From Patagioenas fasciata (taxonomy: Eukaryota; Chordata; Aves; Columbiformes; Columbidae), in assembly GCF_037038585.1 (NCBI RefSeq), contig NC_092525.1, positions 21,224,867 through 21,288,866 on the forward strand: 64,000 nucleotides of DNA, written 5' to 3'. The notes under the pieces are model-generated. The model ran no database searches. It had not been told where the DNA came from and saw only the letters and a program-made list of their open reading frames with translations. This document shows positions 1 through 15,126 of the stretch, piece by piece. The position numbers and the translations under genes were made by a program. The stretch's first letter is position 1, and every line of letters starts with the position of its first letter.

Positions 1-3000
1 CTGCCAGGGGTACAGACAATTGTGAATTCGGGAGAAAAAGCAGACTCGTTGTCTACCAGGGGAAGGGCTTTGCACATCAAGCTGAAGACAGAGAATCTGG
101 CTCTGCTTTAAAGAGAAGGGACATAGCTCTATTTCTAGCAGGGACATTGCGTGAGTAACTCCCTCTGAAGTCAAAGCACTTTGCCCTCAAATCTCCAAGG
201 GCAGAAACTGGGAGCCATGGAGTCAGTCATTGTGTACACATACACAGGCACGTCGCAAGAAGAGCCAGAGGCCATAAATGCATTGCAAAGAGGAAGTTTT
301 ATTTTAGTTACCTCTCTACTGGGGGATCTCCAGAGTAGCACCTAAGCTCCCAGGCAGAGGTGACACCAGAGGGGACACAGGCGCTGGTAAGTTCAGCCCT
401 GCTGGAAGATCACTGGGCCTGCTGAGCTCACCTGTATTTCAAGGCTTTGGGCAGGCGCAGCCTCCCGCTCTTTCTCACAACAAAGCAGGAATCTCAGACA
501 TAGTGATAAGGTGCCTAGAGCTTCTCACAGGCCTATGTTATCTAACATACAGGTTATACTCATCAAGCACACACGGTCAGTAAAACAATGTGTGATGTAT
601 GTGCTTTTCCTACAGACAGGTACAAGTTACTCGAGCGTATTTACATTTAACTAACCTCCTCGTCAAATCTTCCGCTATATCCCCATACAATCATTGTGCC
701 AGCTGGTGGAATGAGCATCTTCCAACTGTAAAAAAATAGCTGTGAACACTGAGATAAAGCTGGAGCCACTGGAAATGTCCTTGCAACCATAAACAGATTT
801 ATGACCCAAAATCCAAACAGGAATTATCATTGCAACCACTGCTGATGCTAGGAGACATTCACTGCCTGTTTATCCATCCTATTTGGCTCACAGATTTTAG
901 TGGTCGTCCTCAGAACAGCCACACAATCTATGTGAAAGCACTTGGCTCCTGTGGATGCCATGAATTTTCTGCGTTCCCTACTCTCCTCTCACACTCGCCA
1001 AGTAAGTCTTGATTTAGCTAAAGTAATCTCTGCTGCCTGTTCCCATAAAGAGAAATATTTATTTTATAGGCTCTGATCTCAAATGGAAGGTAATATATGG
1101 CCTGCCCCTGCATCAGAACTAGGTCACTGACCCAATCTGCTGCCCTGCAAACGTGTCTAAATTCACCCAGCCCCAAAACTTCAGTAAAAGCCAAGCCTGG
1201 CCCAAGTACCCTGCGCTGCCAAGCTGGTAACCCTGTGTTGGTGTTATCACAGGCAGAGAGAGCCTGGCCTGGAAATGTGACCTGAGAGATAATGGGACAT
1301 CAGGGAATTGCACCCCTCGGAAGAACAGCAGCCCCTAATTGCTTTCACCATTGCAGATCCAATATAAGCTACAGAACCCAAGGGGAAAGACTTCACAGCT
1401 TGGGCAGTTGGAGCTTCCTGAGCCATCAAGGAGCAACAGCACTTTGTCCTAAGAGGGAAGCAGTCCTGAGCTGGAGCAGCTCAGGCCACCAGTCCTTCTT
1501 GGGGAACATACACTGACCAGCTGACACACTGTAGATCAGCTTGAGAACTGGGAATGTTCTGGCAGACCCTGATTTCTAGTCACAATGCTTCCAAGTCATG
1601 GAGGACTCAGATAAATGTCTGAGTTGGGCTTGAAGTGTTTTAACACAAATTGCTGCTCTAATACCACCGCATGCACATGTACTGCCAGGTTTAACAGTAG
1701 AGCTCACGACACCGCCGGAGCCAATAGCTTCACAAAGCCTCACATCAAGTTAGCCAAGAAGTCAGCATGTGGCCACTGTGCCTTCTTCACCCTCAAATCC
1801 CTGACCACACCATCCCGAGCCTGCTGGGACTCTGGTGTGGGCCCACAGTCTCATTTCTGTCTCCTTAGCCAGGACACAGGCAATGGCATTTTCATCAGTT
1901 TTATGAGCCTGCACCAGGAAGGCAGATGACACCTGGCCCAGCAGAAGGCCTGCCACTACCCAGGAAATCCACCAGAATGGTTTGAACCAGCAGAGAGAGC
2001 TTGTACTGTACCAGCATGCTCTCTTGTGTGGCTGCAGAGTTTTGGATCCAGTACTAACAGCCCTAAAGACAGTTTTATGGTATCATTGGGGCGAGGACTT
2101 TGCTTGAACTCCTTTGGTTTAAGCCTTGATTTAAGCTAATGCATAATTCATAATGGGGATGATAACAGATGGCAACTTGTTAAGCCACAGGAACTCAATC
2201 AGTTCTGATCACGTGACAACACCCTAAATAATCTAAATCATATCTTGCTGCAAGAGCTGTTCTGCTTGGGCCCTGTGTTACAGAGACACCAATGCCACAC
2301 CATGGGAGTCATCTTGTTACCAAGTCCCCCAGTTTGCAAAGGGAGAAACTGCGACACAAGATGGAGTGGTTTTCATGTGCTCACTCCTCCTGCTCCTCTG
2401 CACCAGATCCCAGCCATGAGGCCCTGGTCTTTCCTTCTGTATATATTGTGCATGTTTACAAGGATATTTGCAAGAAGTAAATTCAGACAAAAAGCAACAC
2501 TTAAAAGAAAAGGTGGGGGTGCCTGTCCTCCACAGCATGGTTGTTAACTTCAAGCAGACCCTCCAGAGAAGTTTGTCACCAGAGGCAGGAGAGTGTATTC
2601 AGATCACTTCTGACTACCATTTTTCGTGGTCTGCTCAGCAATGTAGGCAATCAAAGAGCCAGTGAGAAAAAAGAGACTCCATAGGAAACTATTCAAAACT
2701 GAAGCAGTTCAAGCCATTGTACCCTGAAATATGAAACCAAACTCTAGGATTCCTAATATTGGGTATGACATGGCAGTGAAATGTCAACTCCCATTCTTAT
2801 GCCAGAATATCTCTTTCTTCTTCAGCTACAGGAGGAAACTACCTTTCCAACACGTAGCCTAGACCTCAGTGACACAAAGACCCTTCAGTGTGTCTATGAG
2901 AACCAGGAGGCCCTGCTGAACTCCTCAGTCATTTCAGCAAGCACTGTGGGATAGAGGGGAGCAGGGAGTTTTCTCTTACGAGTTTCAGCACCTTCCTTTT

Positions 3001-6000
3001 CTTTCCACCAATTCCCAGGCTGCTGTTTGCACATGAAATCTGGGCTCTGAAGGAAAGATTAATTCCCAGTAAGTTGAAGCAGTCTTCTGAATGAGAATAC
3101 TCTTTAAGAAAGAAATGTTCCAGGAATATTCCAACACACTCTGGATTACAGAAATGCTTCTACCAGCACAATGAACAAAGCACTATAAAGAATACAAAAC
3201 TTTAGTGAATTATTATTATCATCTCAGCATACTTATCTATCCCTTTGAGAAGACACAGAGTTTGAGTCTTCTCTGGAATTCCAATCAATCATAATCAGCC
3301 CATTTAGTCCTGGCTGAAGCACAGGCATTGGCTGCTAACTGTAGGCATAATTAACACAGACTCCTATCTCCTGCCTCCCAACATATTACAAGGGAACACT
3401 GCCTGCACTGCATTCATCCTTAAACATCACTTGACTGCCAGAACATTTTTACTCTTCACTTCTAAAATCACCATCCCCACCCCCTTTTTTAAACACTTCA
3501 AGTATAAAAGTGCTCATGAGCTGACCAGCCAAATTTTCCTACAGTAACTGTTGCGGGTACTTCATCTCCTGAACAGAAAGGAAACTGCCACCCAAAAGTC
3601 TTTCCCCATCCCAGAGGTGTTTGAAGCCCTGTTTGTTGGTCTAAGCACAACACATGGAGTTCTTTGGCACACTAGTTCTCACCAAAGCACAAGCGTGAAC
3701 TTCTTCCCTGGTGCACTATTAACACTCAGCAAAGATGTTTGCAGAAATATTATTACATAAAACGAAGCCCTGTGTGCATAAGATGGACCAGATTCTCAGC
3801 TGGACTAAACTCTTTTAATTCAAGGCAGCTATGCCAAATGACATGAGCAGAGATACAGATTCATGGTTTCTCTAAATCTGTGTTAGCAGTGAAAGACATA
3901 ACAGTAGATGGTAACAACCCTGTCCTGATCTTCAGGCAATGCTGTAAATCAGAAGATATCTCATGCCATGGAGGATCCTAAAACAGAGGAGCTTCCTCTC
4001 CAAAATTATAATAATCCCAAAACTTCTCACAGACAAAGCAGTTTTACATTCAGAACAAGGCCCTGCAAAATGCCTCTGTGCTACCTGGGGTAGTGTCCAA
4101 TTCTCCATCACTTTGCAAAGTGACTCCAAAACTCTCAAGAAGTTGCAGCCAGGGGCAGTACTGAAGCAGGCCCCAGGGAAAGTGCAAATGATGGGTTTAA
4201 CCACAGAGAAACAGTCAATTCCACTTTTGCCACCATGAGTGAAGAGTCCCCAGACAAGGCTCAGTCTCCATTCCCCTGTCCCCAAGGCTGCCTATGTGAC
4301 AGCCAGCACGGCCAAGCTGCGCTCCCTGGGGTTGGGTGCCAAGAACCTCTCAGCAAGAGCGATGGACACTGCCTTTCTGCCTCAAGCCCAGACTCAGCGA
4401 TCAGCCCTGCGAGAAGGCTCTTTTTACACACAAGTAACTCAGCTTGACTTTCTCAGAAGGAAACCTGCAGGAACCCATATCACTCACATGCCCACCTGTT
4501 CAGGCTCCTTAAGGAACAAACGCCTCTTTCCATCTGAAAGAGCAACCTGACAAGTTTTATTACAAGCAAGTAATGACATGTCTGTCTTATTGCAGAAACC
4601 ATCAAGGCACTAACTTCAAAAGCAATGAATCTTACACTCCACTCTTATTACAGGAATAGAATTATAGGACATTTTTTAACATAGGGAACTGGAGTGGTCT
4701 GAACCCAGACTGAACTTAATCTTTCAAACAGGCTGAAACCCAAGTCTCCACTCCAAGTGCTTCCAAACTTCAGGGCAGGCTGCATCTGGCTTATGTCTCT
4801 TAGCCCCAAACATGCCAAGTCCTGCATCTCCATGCAGGTCCTTGACAAAGTTCCCAGCAAACCGGTGCGTTGGCTACTGGTCTCTGAGGAGGCGAGAGAG
4901 AATGAAATGCAAGGTACTGCAACCGGGTAACCTTGGGTGATACAATTGCCAAAGGAAAACAGATAGCCGGGGTTGCAGGGAACAGCTCTAAAGAAACCAA
5001 TGCCAGAGCAAGGAGCGCCAAGGCCAAGAGCTTTGCAGACGGTGGTGGAGGGAGGGAGGCTGGGGCTGCGGAGTGCGGGATGACCAAGCTGAGCCAAACC
5101 AGAGGGGGAAGGTGGCCGAGGGTCCATAGCCTGTCCAACAGTGTCCTCTGGTGGCAGCACCTGCATTGCCACTCACAGCCGGTGCAAAACACAGGTCTCT
5201 TTTATCTTCTCATCACACGAGTGACTAATGTAAGTGGATAAATAACAGTTGCTGTCAGTTTGATCTGGCCTGTAGCTATAAGGCCAGGGTATGGTTTTGG
5301 TCAAGTTGAAGCGTGAGAAGTGCAAAACAAATTGTCGACATGAATGCACACGCTCCCGCCTTGGAATTCCCGTGGCGACCTGCGGACTCGCCCAGGCTGG
5401 TCACTGACAGCTGGACATGCACAAGGTAATAACTCAGCAAGGAGGCTGTCACCTGCACAAGGTCTTCCATGCAGCTGGCCTGCAGGAATCCAAGCCTGTC
5501 TTCAAAACCTGGCTTGTTGCATCGGAAAGAAAAAAAAAATCCTTTGGCTCTTTTTCCAGCTTTCCCTTTTCATTGTGGTTTTAAAGCAAATTCTGGTTCA
5601 AAGGCCTGATCTCAGAAAGGTGTAAATCACTATGAAAATATGAAGTGGTGATTTGGAGTGAACACTTGTTAGGCTTGGAGACTGCCTTTCCCTTGAGTGA
5701 GCCCAGCCAGGCAGCACCAGCACAGAGCCGCTGACTGCTGGCACTGAGCTTGCAAGGCCACGGGCATAAGTGAGGCTGGGCACGAAGTCAGGAACTTTCC
5801 ACTTTCAGATGGCTGGTTTCTCACCTGCACAGGAGTAAGGAAATCACAGCATAGCCACTAATACACCTGACCATTCACTACATGGCAGACTCCCAAAACC
5901 AGATGTCACTTACCTCAAAAACCACAGAGGTGACATGTACGCCCCCCTGAAAGAAGGGATGGAGGAGCAGAGGCAGGGGAGATGCAGCGAAAGAGAAACC

Positions 6001-9000
6001 ATTTCTTCCTGTGATGTAAAATCTGTGCTGAATTTTTTTCATGCAACAGTTCCCCTTCCTGGCACCCCAACTCCTTCTACTATAATCTGACTTCTGGTCA
6101 GACTGCCCATGGCTCGAGAAAACCCACGGGCTGCCAGAGAAAAAGGCAAGCCCAAGGAATGGGCACAGGGCTTCTCTCCTGCTCACCAAACCCACATGCC
6201 ACATGTGTTGTCAACCTGAGCAGTGCAGAGAAACCCCAGTGCTTTGGGGTTGTGGCTGACCCATGCTCCTCAGCACTATGGGGACAGATACCAGCCAAGC
6301 CCTGCTAGCCAGCATATGCTTTCCCACCTAATGCTGTGTTTTAGCTGTCACAGGACAAGACCTGGTCAGCTAACCAGCTCCCTGTTAACCCAACATACGT
6401 CTGCACCTACAGCCCCCTGTCAGGATTCAGAAACCCACCTAATAAGCATTAGGCATAAAAAATATATTTCCTGGAGTGGGAACTGGCAAAGGCAAGCAAG
6501 CAGAGACATTATTTGGATGCCCCTTCCTCTGAACACTATTTGCTAACAGGCTTCTTTACGTCTGGAGCTAGCAATGCTCTTCAAAGACTAGGCACTGCCT
6601 GGTGTGGGGTACTGCGGATCAGAAGTGATTTTTTTCCATTAAATAGCAGACGGAGTACCAGCCTGGCAGAGCACTGAGCAGGTGTTCTGTGCCCCAGGAC
6701 AGTGGGTTCCTAAAACAGAGATGTCTCATCATGATCTTAGCAAAAGCAAACCGAGAGCAAAGCACAGAGCCTGCTCCTCCAGTCTGAGTGCACGAGGCTT
6801 TCTCATGTGGGTAACTCTGCCCCCCTCTACCTCTCCACTTCCCCAAACCCTCTCTCAGCCTGCCCTGGCCTTGCCTGGCATCTCGTGGTTCCACACAGTC
6901 TCAGGGAGGTGTGTACAAACTCCCCTGCAATGCATAAAACCCAGCTCTCCCACTCTCTGTGTAGGTGTTTTGACTTTGGGTTTGACTCACAATGTGGGCA
7001 CAGCCCCCAGGGACTTCCTGGCTGTGGGAAGCCAGGCAGCGACAGAGCAGAGCAGGCAGCACTGGGATGATGTAGAAACAGAGCTACAGGCACACCAGGA
7101 TACCTGCAATCCCCACGAGAGGTGCACAGTGAGGGGAAGTGACCCCTCCAGTGAAACAGGTAAGAGAGGTGAGACATTTGGCATCACAGCATATTTTTCT
7201 TTTCTTTTTTCTAGAATTAGCTCTGTGGCTCCATGTGCATTTACATGAAAGGGGAGATGTCCATTAACTTGTGCAGCCCCAAGACACTCACCATTCTGAG
7301 GCTCTCTGACACAAGCACAGCCTATTTCCATATATCACTCCTTTAAGAGTACGCGCAGCGAGTCTGTACACTTCCAAGCCACACTGGGTTTTCTTGCTAA
7401 CAACAATTATTTTGATAAAAGACAAAACAAAAGAACACAGCTGCCCCCATGTTGCTGTAACATGACATTTCAGTAATCCGAAAAGGAGATAGAGCAGATG
7501 AGTGAGCTTCTCCAGGACATAAAAAAGGTCAAACACAATGTCAGACACTGCTAGTACAAACCAACCTACACAAGGGCAGGAATAAAAACAAGATGCAGCA
7601 GAAATGTGCAGATGTGAAACCACTACATCCCATTTGTTAAAATACCTGTATTGAGCAGTCCAGTGCTCAGCTTCATGCTAAATCACTCAGTGAGAAGCCA
7701 GGGACAGGCTCTATGCTAGTATAACCCCAAAGAGCATCACTGAGATCAAGTCAGAGATGTCTCTCTCAAACAAATTTCTGTTCCCAGATTGGTCCCACAA
7801 CTCCATTACATCTGGAAGTGTAAATTCTCCAAAATGTTTATGTTGCAATTATGATTTTCCAACATTTACATAAAACTCTCATTTACAAGAAAAAACAGAT
7901 GAAAGTCTTCCACCATGAGTTCAAGAATCCAGCTAGCAGATTTCTGCAGTTTCTTACATCGCTTTCTTGTATACAATGATAAAATCACTCATTAGATACT
8001 TTTCCCATAATTGATTTCATGCAGTGCTGAAGCTCCATATAAGCCCTCTCATGAGGTCCTGGAGGGGATGTTGGAATCACCTACAAAGTCTGTAACTCTG
8101 ACTGAGTTTACAAATCACAGCACATATCACATTCTCCCACAAGGCTCCAGCAATCGTCCCTTGGACATCTGGACATCCATGAACAGCAGGTTCCTCAGCC
8201 CAGATCCAGAGCCCACCTAGGACCAGCATGTCCTGCAGATACAGCCAGCATGCCAGGATCTCTCAGAGGAAGAACAAGAGTCTCATTTCCACACTGCAAC
8301 CACATCACGTCAGCCTTGTTTCTTATGGCAATCAGGCTCACGCTATCCATATGGGGTGCATCTGTGTCTGTTTAATCCTACTCAAGTCCTTTGGTCAGTC
8401 CTAACCAAGCTGGACACTGAAGTGCAGGCCTCAAAGGTAGATCATTTCCCTCAGCTTCATAAAAACTAAGAGGCAGAAAAATTGTGTTCCCACTGAGAGA
8501 AGGCTGAGAAGCTTACCTCTTCTTAGTCATCAGCAAATCCATATGTGGAAAGGTAAAACACAATCAGATACACTAGAAATACAGCTATATCAATCTTGCT
8601 GTTCAAGAAACTTCATGCTTTACAGAGTGAGGTAATTTGCACTTCATAGGCGAGGAACAATGAAAGCAAGTTGCTGTATCTACTTTCAGAAGACTAACTC
8701 AGAAGAATATTTAATAAGTACAGAGACTAACTGCCATGTGTTTGGGACTGGACTGCTCAAGAAAAAGGGCCATTTCCCCCAACACACCAGGCTGAATCCA
8801 CTCCAGACATGAAGAGTAAAAGTAAGCAAAGATTGAGGCTGAATGCAGCCCAGGACAGAGCTATGTGCATCTGCTGTGTAGAGGAAGACAGGAGAGGGGG
8901 CTGTGCAGCAGGGAAAGTGCCTCCCTTCACCCTGAAAATAGGAGATCATGCTCTAACAGGTAGAGCCAATGCGGAGTGTGCTTCTTCTCCACTCCAGCTC

Positions 9001-12000
9001 CTGTCCCCATAAGTCCACCCCACTGTAAAGAGAACGCTGAAGCTCAGCAGTGGTGAATTATTTTCAACTCTGCCACTAACCTCCTTTGCAGTTCTGGATC
9101 AATTCTGCCCTCCTTGTGGGGATTACCCTTAAATCGGAGTACAAGATAGAGTTGTGGGATCTCTCTGCACGCTTATAAATAGCTCACGTACACATTTCAC
9201 AGGAGGGCAAATGCCAGTAAGCAGCTTTAACAGCAGCCCCAGCAACAACAGCAGCACTGAGAACACTATCACCTTTCTCCACTGAGTCCTTGTTTCCAGA
9301 ATCCATCATACTAATATGGACAATTAAAACCTGGAAGAAGTCCCAGGACACTGATAATTAGTGACTGTAGGCCAGGCCTGAAACATAGTGAAGGATCAGC
9401 AGTTATGAGTCTGTGAAACACGCTGGGCAAGTCACACGAACTGAGCATACAACTGGCACCTCTAGTCCTCATCTCATTCTCCCCACAAGCCTGGACCACA
9501 TCTCACATGTTTTCCATACCAGGCCCTTCTGCCCACACACCAGGAAGAGCTTTTAATTTGCCAAACAGTTTTGCACAAATCACAGTGTAGGAGAGAGGAG
9601 ATGTTTTAAGGCATAAATAAAACAAGCCCAACCTGGCCAGTGGAAGGAAAGTGATTAATCCTATTAAATCACGTTAGATCAACATACTGTGGTCAGGACT
9701 CCCAGTGTTAGGGATGCGTTGCAGATATGGGCTATGCCACTTGGCTGGACCCCATTAAGAGATAAACACCCAGGTAGCCACAGCTTTGCATGACCTAGTG
9801 CAGCAAACACGTCCTCCACCCATTGCCCAGCCAAGGCCCGCTCTTGAGGATACCGACAACACGAGTCAGATTGCTGATCCACAGAACCACCGCAGGAATC
9901 AACCGCTCTGGAGGATGTGAGATGGCATGGGTTTCTTACACCAGAGTTTTTGGCCCAAATCCTACAAGTCAGGAAAGCTTTGCCAGCTCATCTGATAAGC
10001 ACCACCTCCAGCAGAACTGAGATGCTGCTACTGGTCTTGCTTCCAGCACTACTAGGAATTTAGCTGATTTTAAACAAGTAAGTTTTAAATTACTGTGTGG
10101 CTATAAAATACCTGTAAAACACAGAAAGCGTTTTCAGTCCTGCTGCACACAGAGCACCTTTCTTTCCACTGAGGTCTCTAGATTTGACATAATCAACCTT
10201 GAATTAAACACAACCAGCCTGGCCAGCTGAGGGAACTACCTGCTGTCGGACAGGATTCTTCACTGCTCAGTAACATCAGGATTTACAGACCAGTCAGAGC
10301 CCACCGCACCAGGTGCTATATGGATGGACTAAACAGCCCCCACTCTATACTTTTTTAAAAGCAGGAGTCAGACAAATGCCACAGGGAGAAGGGAAGAATC
10401 AACCATATCATTATATCTCCATGTAGCATGTGATGGAAACTGCTATCTTGTAGTAAAAATTTTGCCTATGATTATTTGAAGATTGAAGGGAACAAGAGTT
10501 ATTTCACCTTTTAAAGTACAGGCATACTTGTGAAAGCAGCGCACAGGCAGCAGCGACTGCAGCGTTTGTGGACTGATGAGAGCAGTGGACAATGTAGCGC
10601 AGCATTAAAAAACAAGGGAAGTTGTCACTGCAGTATAGTTAACAGATCAAAGGCTAGGAGCACCCTCGGAGTGAAAGGAGTAGCTGATAACAGGGTACAG
10701 TACCAGAACTGATACATGGGTGCGACTCAGCCCTGAAGCACCTTGCTGGTGAAGACAGAAAGCCTTCAAATGAGTCACTGACAGATCAAACACATTGTGA
10801 AAGCGACAACATGGCTGTGCATGCCAGCAGGGAGATGAGGCAGGAGGAATCCAAGGCTTTAGGCTCTCACACCCTTGAAGAACCTCTTGGTATTCCTTAG
10901 AACTTAGGCCTTGTGTTTGAACCAAAAATAATTGCATGCTTTCCACCTGCAGATCCCTACGCAGAGCACTGAGGCCTTTTTCTGGCACAGAACAGCTGCT
11001 GCCTTCCACCTCAGCGCTGAGCTTCAGTTTCAGTTGCCCTTTGGTCTGCACTTAATATTCTGCATGAAATTACAGAATCCGCCAAAATGAGAAACTGAGA
11101 AAAAGTGCACAAATACAACTGAACCAATAGTAATGTTAAAGACATTTAAAACGGGAGATCTTTCCATCACAGCCCCCCTACCTAAATAGCCACAGATTTT
11201 TAGTCAGGATAGTGGTTTTCACCTCTCCCACCTCCAAACTCCTGCATGGGGCTGTGGGTGCCAAGCAGCTGCAGTGCTCTGGTACAAAATTCTGGCAGCA
11301 GGAACACAATTGCAGGTTTCCACATTACTGAGGGTGGTGATATATCCAGGAGGCAGAGGTGCCTCTTAAGAGCAGGAGAGGAGTTGAGAACCATTCTTCA
11401 GTATAAAGCTTTTTTTGGTTCTGATTTAAGCCCAGCACCACACAGGCCTCTGTTGCTGTGGAACCAAGTAAAATAAAAAATAAAAGGCACCAGATCTGTA
11501 AAATGGATTCTCTCCCTCAGCAGACTCCTTCCTACCCATTCTGCATTTCACTAATTAGAGCTTAAAAAAATCCTCCAGCTTCACAGACTTATTTCTTAAG
11601 CTTCAGTGCAGAATTTAGACAATGAGAAACTGAAGAAGCAGGTCTTACTTTAAAGGTCAAAACCTAATTCAAGAGGAATCTGCACAGGGCAAAAAGTCAG
11701 CAAGGAGCTCCCTGTAGCTCTATCACATTGCACCACATTTCAGCCTACAACAGGGAAACACCAGCTGCTTTTGTTCCTGGATATCAGATACACGCTACAG
11801 AAAACAGCCTTCACCCTCAGAGTGCTGCATGTTCCCACATGCACTGTCACCACTGCACTGCCTTTAGCAAGGCTGACACAGTCCGTAAATTGAGCACATC
11901 CCATCAGCGTTGGGCTCACTGTACTGTTTCCTAATTTCCTGAACAGAGTCTGTATGCTGTTCCCCTCCACAGTCTCCTGCTTGTTTGCATTAAATTCAAA

Positions 12001-15000
12001 CTCCTGTTCACAGCTTTACTGATTACAGTAAGACTGCAAGGCCTGTAAACATTAGATTGGTATCACAACCGCCATGACACTCACAGTGTCATACCACAGC
12101 CCCCTTCCTACAGCAGCGTGTTAACTTCAGTGGCTCTATATCACAGGATTGGAAGGATCTCTGAGAAAGGATCAGCACACAAGGATAGGACAATTTGAGG
12201 AAAAAATAAACGCACCCAAAGGCTACCACGTAAAACTGCATGGTGCCTCACAGACTTGTTCAGTGTAACAAGAACACCAGAAGTTTCCATTTCAGATTGG
12301 TTTGCTTCTAAAATGTCATTGCGTGAGTTTGTCCCTGCACAAACTGTGCTGTACCATCTACTATTACATAAAGTTTCCTCAGCTAACTGGGTGGCAGGAT
12401 GGAGTGAGCATTTGAGTGCCTGTGTCTGGGTGGGACTCTCAGGGTGCTGCTGCAGCTTGACACCGAATATCCTGTTTGTACTGTTTCTCCCCTTCGCCTG
12501 TAGCTCAGCCAGGGCCGCTCCAGCATCAGAAATAATTCTGTCATTGCAGTTTATGCGATACTAAACTCACATGTCAACATGTCATTTATCTAAAATGACA
12601 GTAAAGAACTGTAACCAACACAGGGAGAGAAATGATCTTTAAAAGAATTGATCTTACCTACAAACACACAGATCAAAAATGGATTAGTCATAACTGCAGG
12701 TTTTTTCAGGGTTCTGTTCCAAATCTAATTCTATTGAATGGCTTCACTCTGTATTTCTGCATCTTAGTGCTTTAAGCTTGTTTTAAAGTTCAGCCTTAGC
12801 TTTCATTTTTCACAGCTTATGAAGCTTGTTTCAGGAAGATAGAACAACCCCTTGCAATTGTTTCATTTTTCAGCCCAGAGCTGTGGAGATGTGTTGTGAG
12901 ACCCAGGAGATGGTCTGAGTTGAAGAGCTGAAAACAAATTCATATAATGAAGTAGAGGGAGCAGATCTGCTCAGCCCCTGGAGTCTGCTGTTCTCTCATT
13001 GCAGTTGTGTTTCCTTAACATACTGTTTCACTCTTTTCACACTCACATCATGCTGCTTCCATTCAAGGGAAACAGTATGAAAATTCCATTTTTTCTATTC
13101 AGGAGACGAGTGGGAACTCAGCTTCTGCTCCAGAAAGAACGGTCATGGTTCAGCTCCTGTTCCCTTTGGGCACTAGAATAATAACGGGGAGAGACTTGCT
13201 GGAGTAGGCACATCAACACCACGAAATCTGTTCACCTTTCTTCTTTCCCTTTCAGCCTCTCTATGGTTTGTAGCAGTTGTAAAAATTAATATATGTTGAA
13301 GAGCTAACGATAGCTCCCCATCCCCCCATAAGGCTTTCTAGATACCCATCTTAAAAGCATAGTATTATAGCTAAATATTGCAATTATGATTACTACTGTG
13401 CATGAGTCCCAGCTTGAAACCAAGGTAAACTGCATCTTTGCAAATCAGTGCTGACAGCAGGCTTTGCCTTGGCAGCTACCCCAGTACAAATCTCCTTTCT
13501 AACTAGACAAAAGCTGTTAAGGCAGCAAAAACTCCTAGCACAGACAAAGTCTAGAAGAAAAATTGCATGAATCTGTCAGCTAGTACTCACGAACAGATTC
13601 ACACACTTCTTGTCTCTGCTATAATCTTTGTTTTGTGTGAAGCTGCAGAGCTACCTGAGGAGTCAAACGCATTTCATTATCTGTCTATTGCAACTGTACT
13701 TTTCAGGGTGTTTACATAGTTCTTCACTACACTTTTAACCCCTCTACTAGAGTCAACCAAATACAATTCATCAATGCCTACATGTAAGAAATGTGATTTT
13801 CCATAATTAGGGGGGATTTGCACTATCTGGTCCCTGAGACACTTTCTTAAAACACACCTACTACATTTAGTTATAAACAAAGCAAAAGCAGGAAACTGGG
13901 TGACTGGGTGGGACAAGGAGTAAAGGGAAGGAAGGACAGATACAGTAATTCCAGAAAACCTAAATCAGTTATTTGCAATGCTATACAAAAGCCAGGTTCT
14001 GTGATATCTCAGATACCCTTTATCTAGGCAGTTAAAAGTTCCTTTGCCTCAACAGCCAGCTACACTAAAAAGCAAGAAGTGCTTTTTATCCACACCACAA
14101 ACTTAGGGAAACCTTTGTAAACATGTTTCTCTTGCCAGTGCTTGGTATGTTCAACGGTACAGGGACAAGATGTTTCTCACCAGCAAGTTACCTTCTTGTC
14201 TCCATTGGGTGATGAGTTTTCTTGCAAGACAATATAATTTGCTTTTGTGTCCCTTCTGTTAATCTAATTCAAGTCTATAAAAAATAATTTACCCTGCAGC
14301 CTGTGGAGAGTGTTTCTGTTCATCTGGCAGATAGGACAGAAGCCTCTTCTTATCATCATCAGATTCGACTACATTAGGTGTTTAAAATCAGTGAGAAAAA
14401 GTTTTTTTCCCTTTCAAATGAAGGAGCTGGATTTCATACAGATTCACACCCCTCCTCACTCATGCAACAACTGCAAAGGAATTTCTTCCAGCTGCTGCAA
14501 CTCTAGTTTTCATATAACTCCTCCTGCGCTTATGTACCATATAGTGGTAGAGTCCTGTAATTAAATTTTGTCCTGATTTCCCATATTTAGTCATGATTTA
14601 TAAAAGATTTATGAACAGTAAGTTTTAGCTCATATTAAGTTTCCCTTGCTAATATATTCCAAAATACAAAATACGAGAAAGATGCTCTTTTATCCTGAGT
14701 AAAACATGTACGTTAAATTAAAGATTTGGTGGCAACATAAAGTTTACATTCCCTTCTGTCAAACTCTGTATGTATACATGTAGCAGTTGTGGCTGTGAAG
14801 GTAGAGCAAAGAGGCAAACAAAATGAGGGTAGCAAAGGATGTTTTCCAATTACATATGAGATTTTGGTTGGAATTCCTCAACAGCTGTAACCAAGGAAAA
14901 CCTTCAAGTTCAACAAGGCAGAGAGTCACCCCTTAGTTTGGCTGCATGTGTACGTTCCACGAGAACAAAATGGCTGTTTCTCTTTGAGGGAAAATGCTGC

Positions 15001-15069
15001 ATTTGCTTGTTCAAACAGTAAATGAGCTGCAAACACACGATTTGCTTTAAAACAGGCTTATGAAGAAAA

Positions 15070-15126
15070 GCATAAAAGTATTTTCAGTTAAATACTGAAA
15101 AATGCATAAAAGCATTTTCAGTTAAA
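15070..15126. repeat. Imperfect direct repeat, 34-bp spacing
   Basis: The string gcataaaagtattttcag recurs 34 bases on as gcataaaagcattttcag, each followed by ttaaa. Between the copies, ttttcagttaaatactgaaaa forms a small inverted repeat, so the block could fold into a hairpin. It lies in non-coding sequence about 2.9 kb upstream of USP24 exon 1. No function is implied. Confidence 0.7.

Noticed and set aside
4648..5192. Overlapping minus-strand ORFs of 130-174 codons upstream of USP24
   Set aside because: Several frames are open at once over a locally GC-richer patch and none resembles a known protein.
7288..7623. Minus-strand ORF of 111 codons with a hydrophobic middle, possibly a membrane protein
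   Set aside because: No recognised family, no good start context, no flanking splice pattern. Hydrophobic runs are common in T-rich antisense frames.
12137..12185. Possible antisense CR1 remnant (tcacaggattggaaggatctctgag)
   Set aside because: Only a loose match to the CR1 tail with no terminal repeat, too weak to call by eye.
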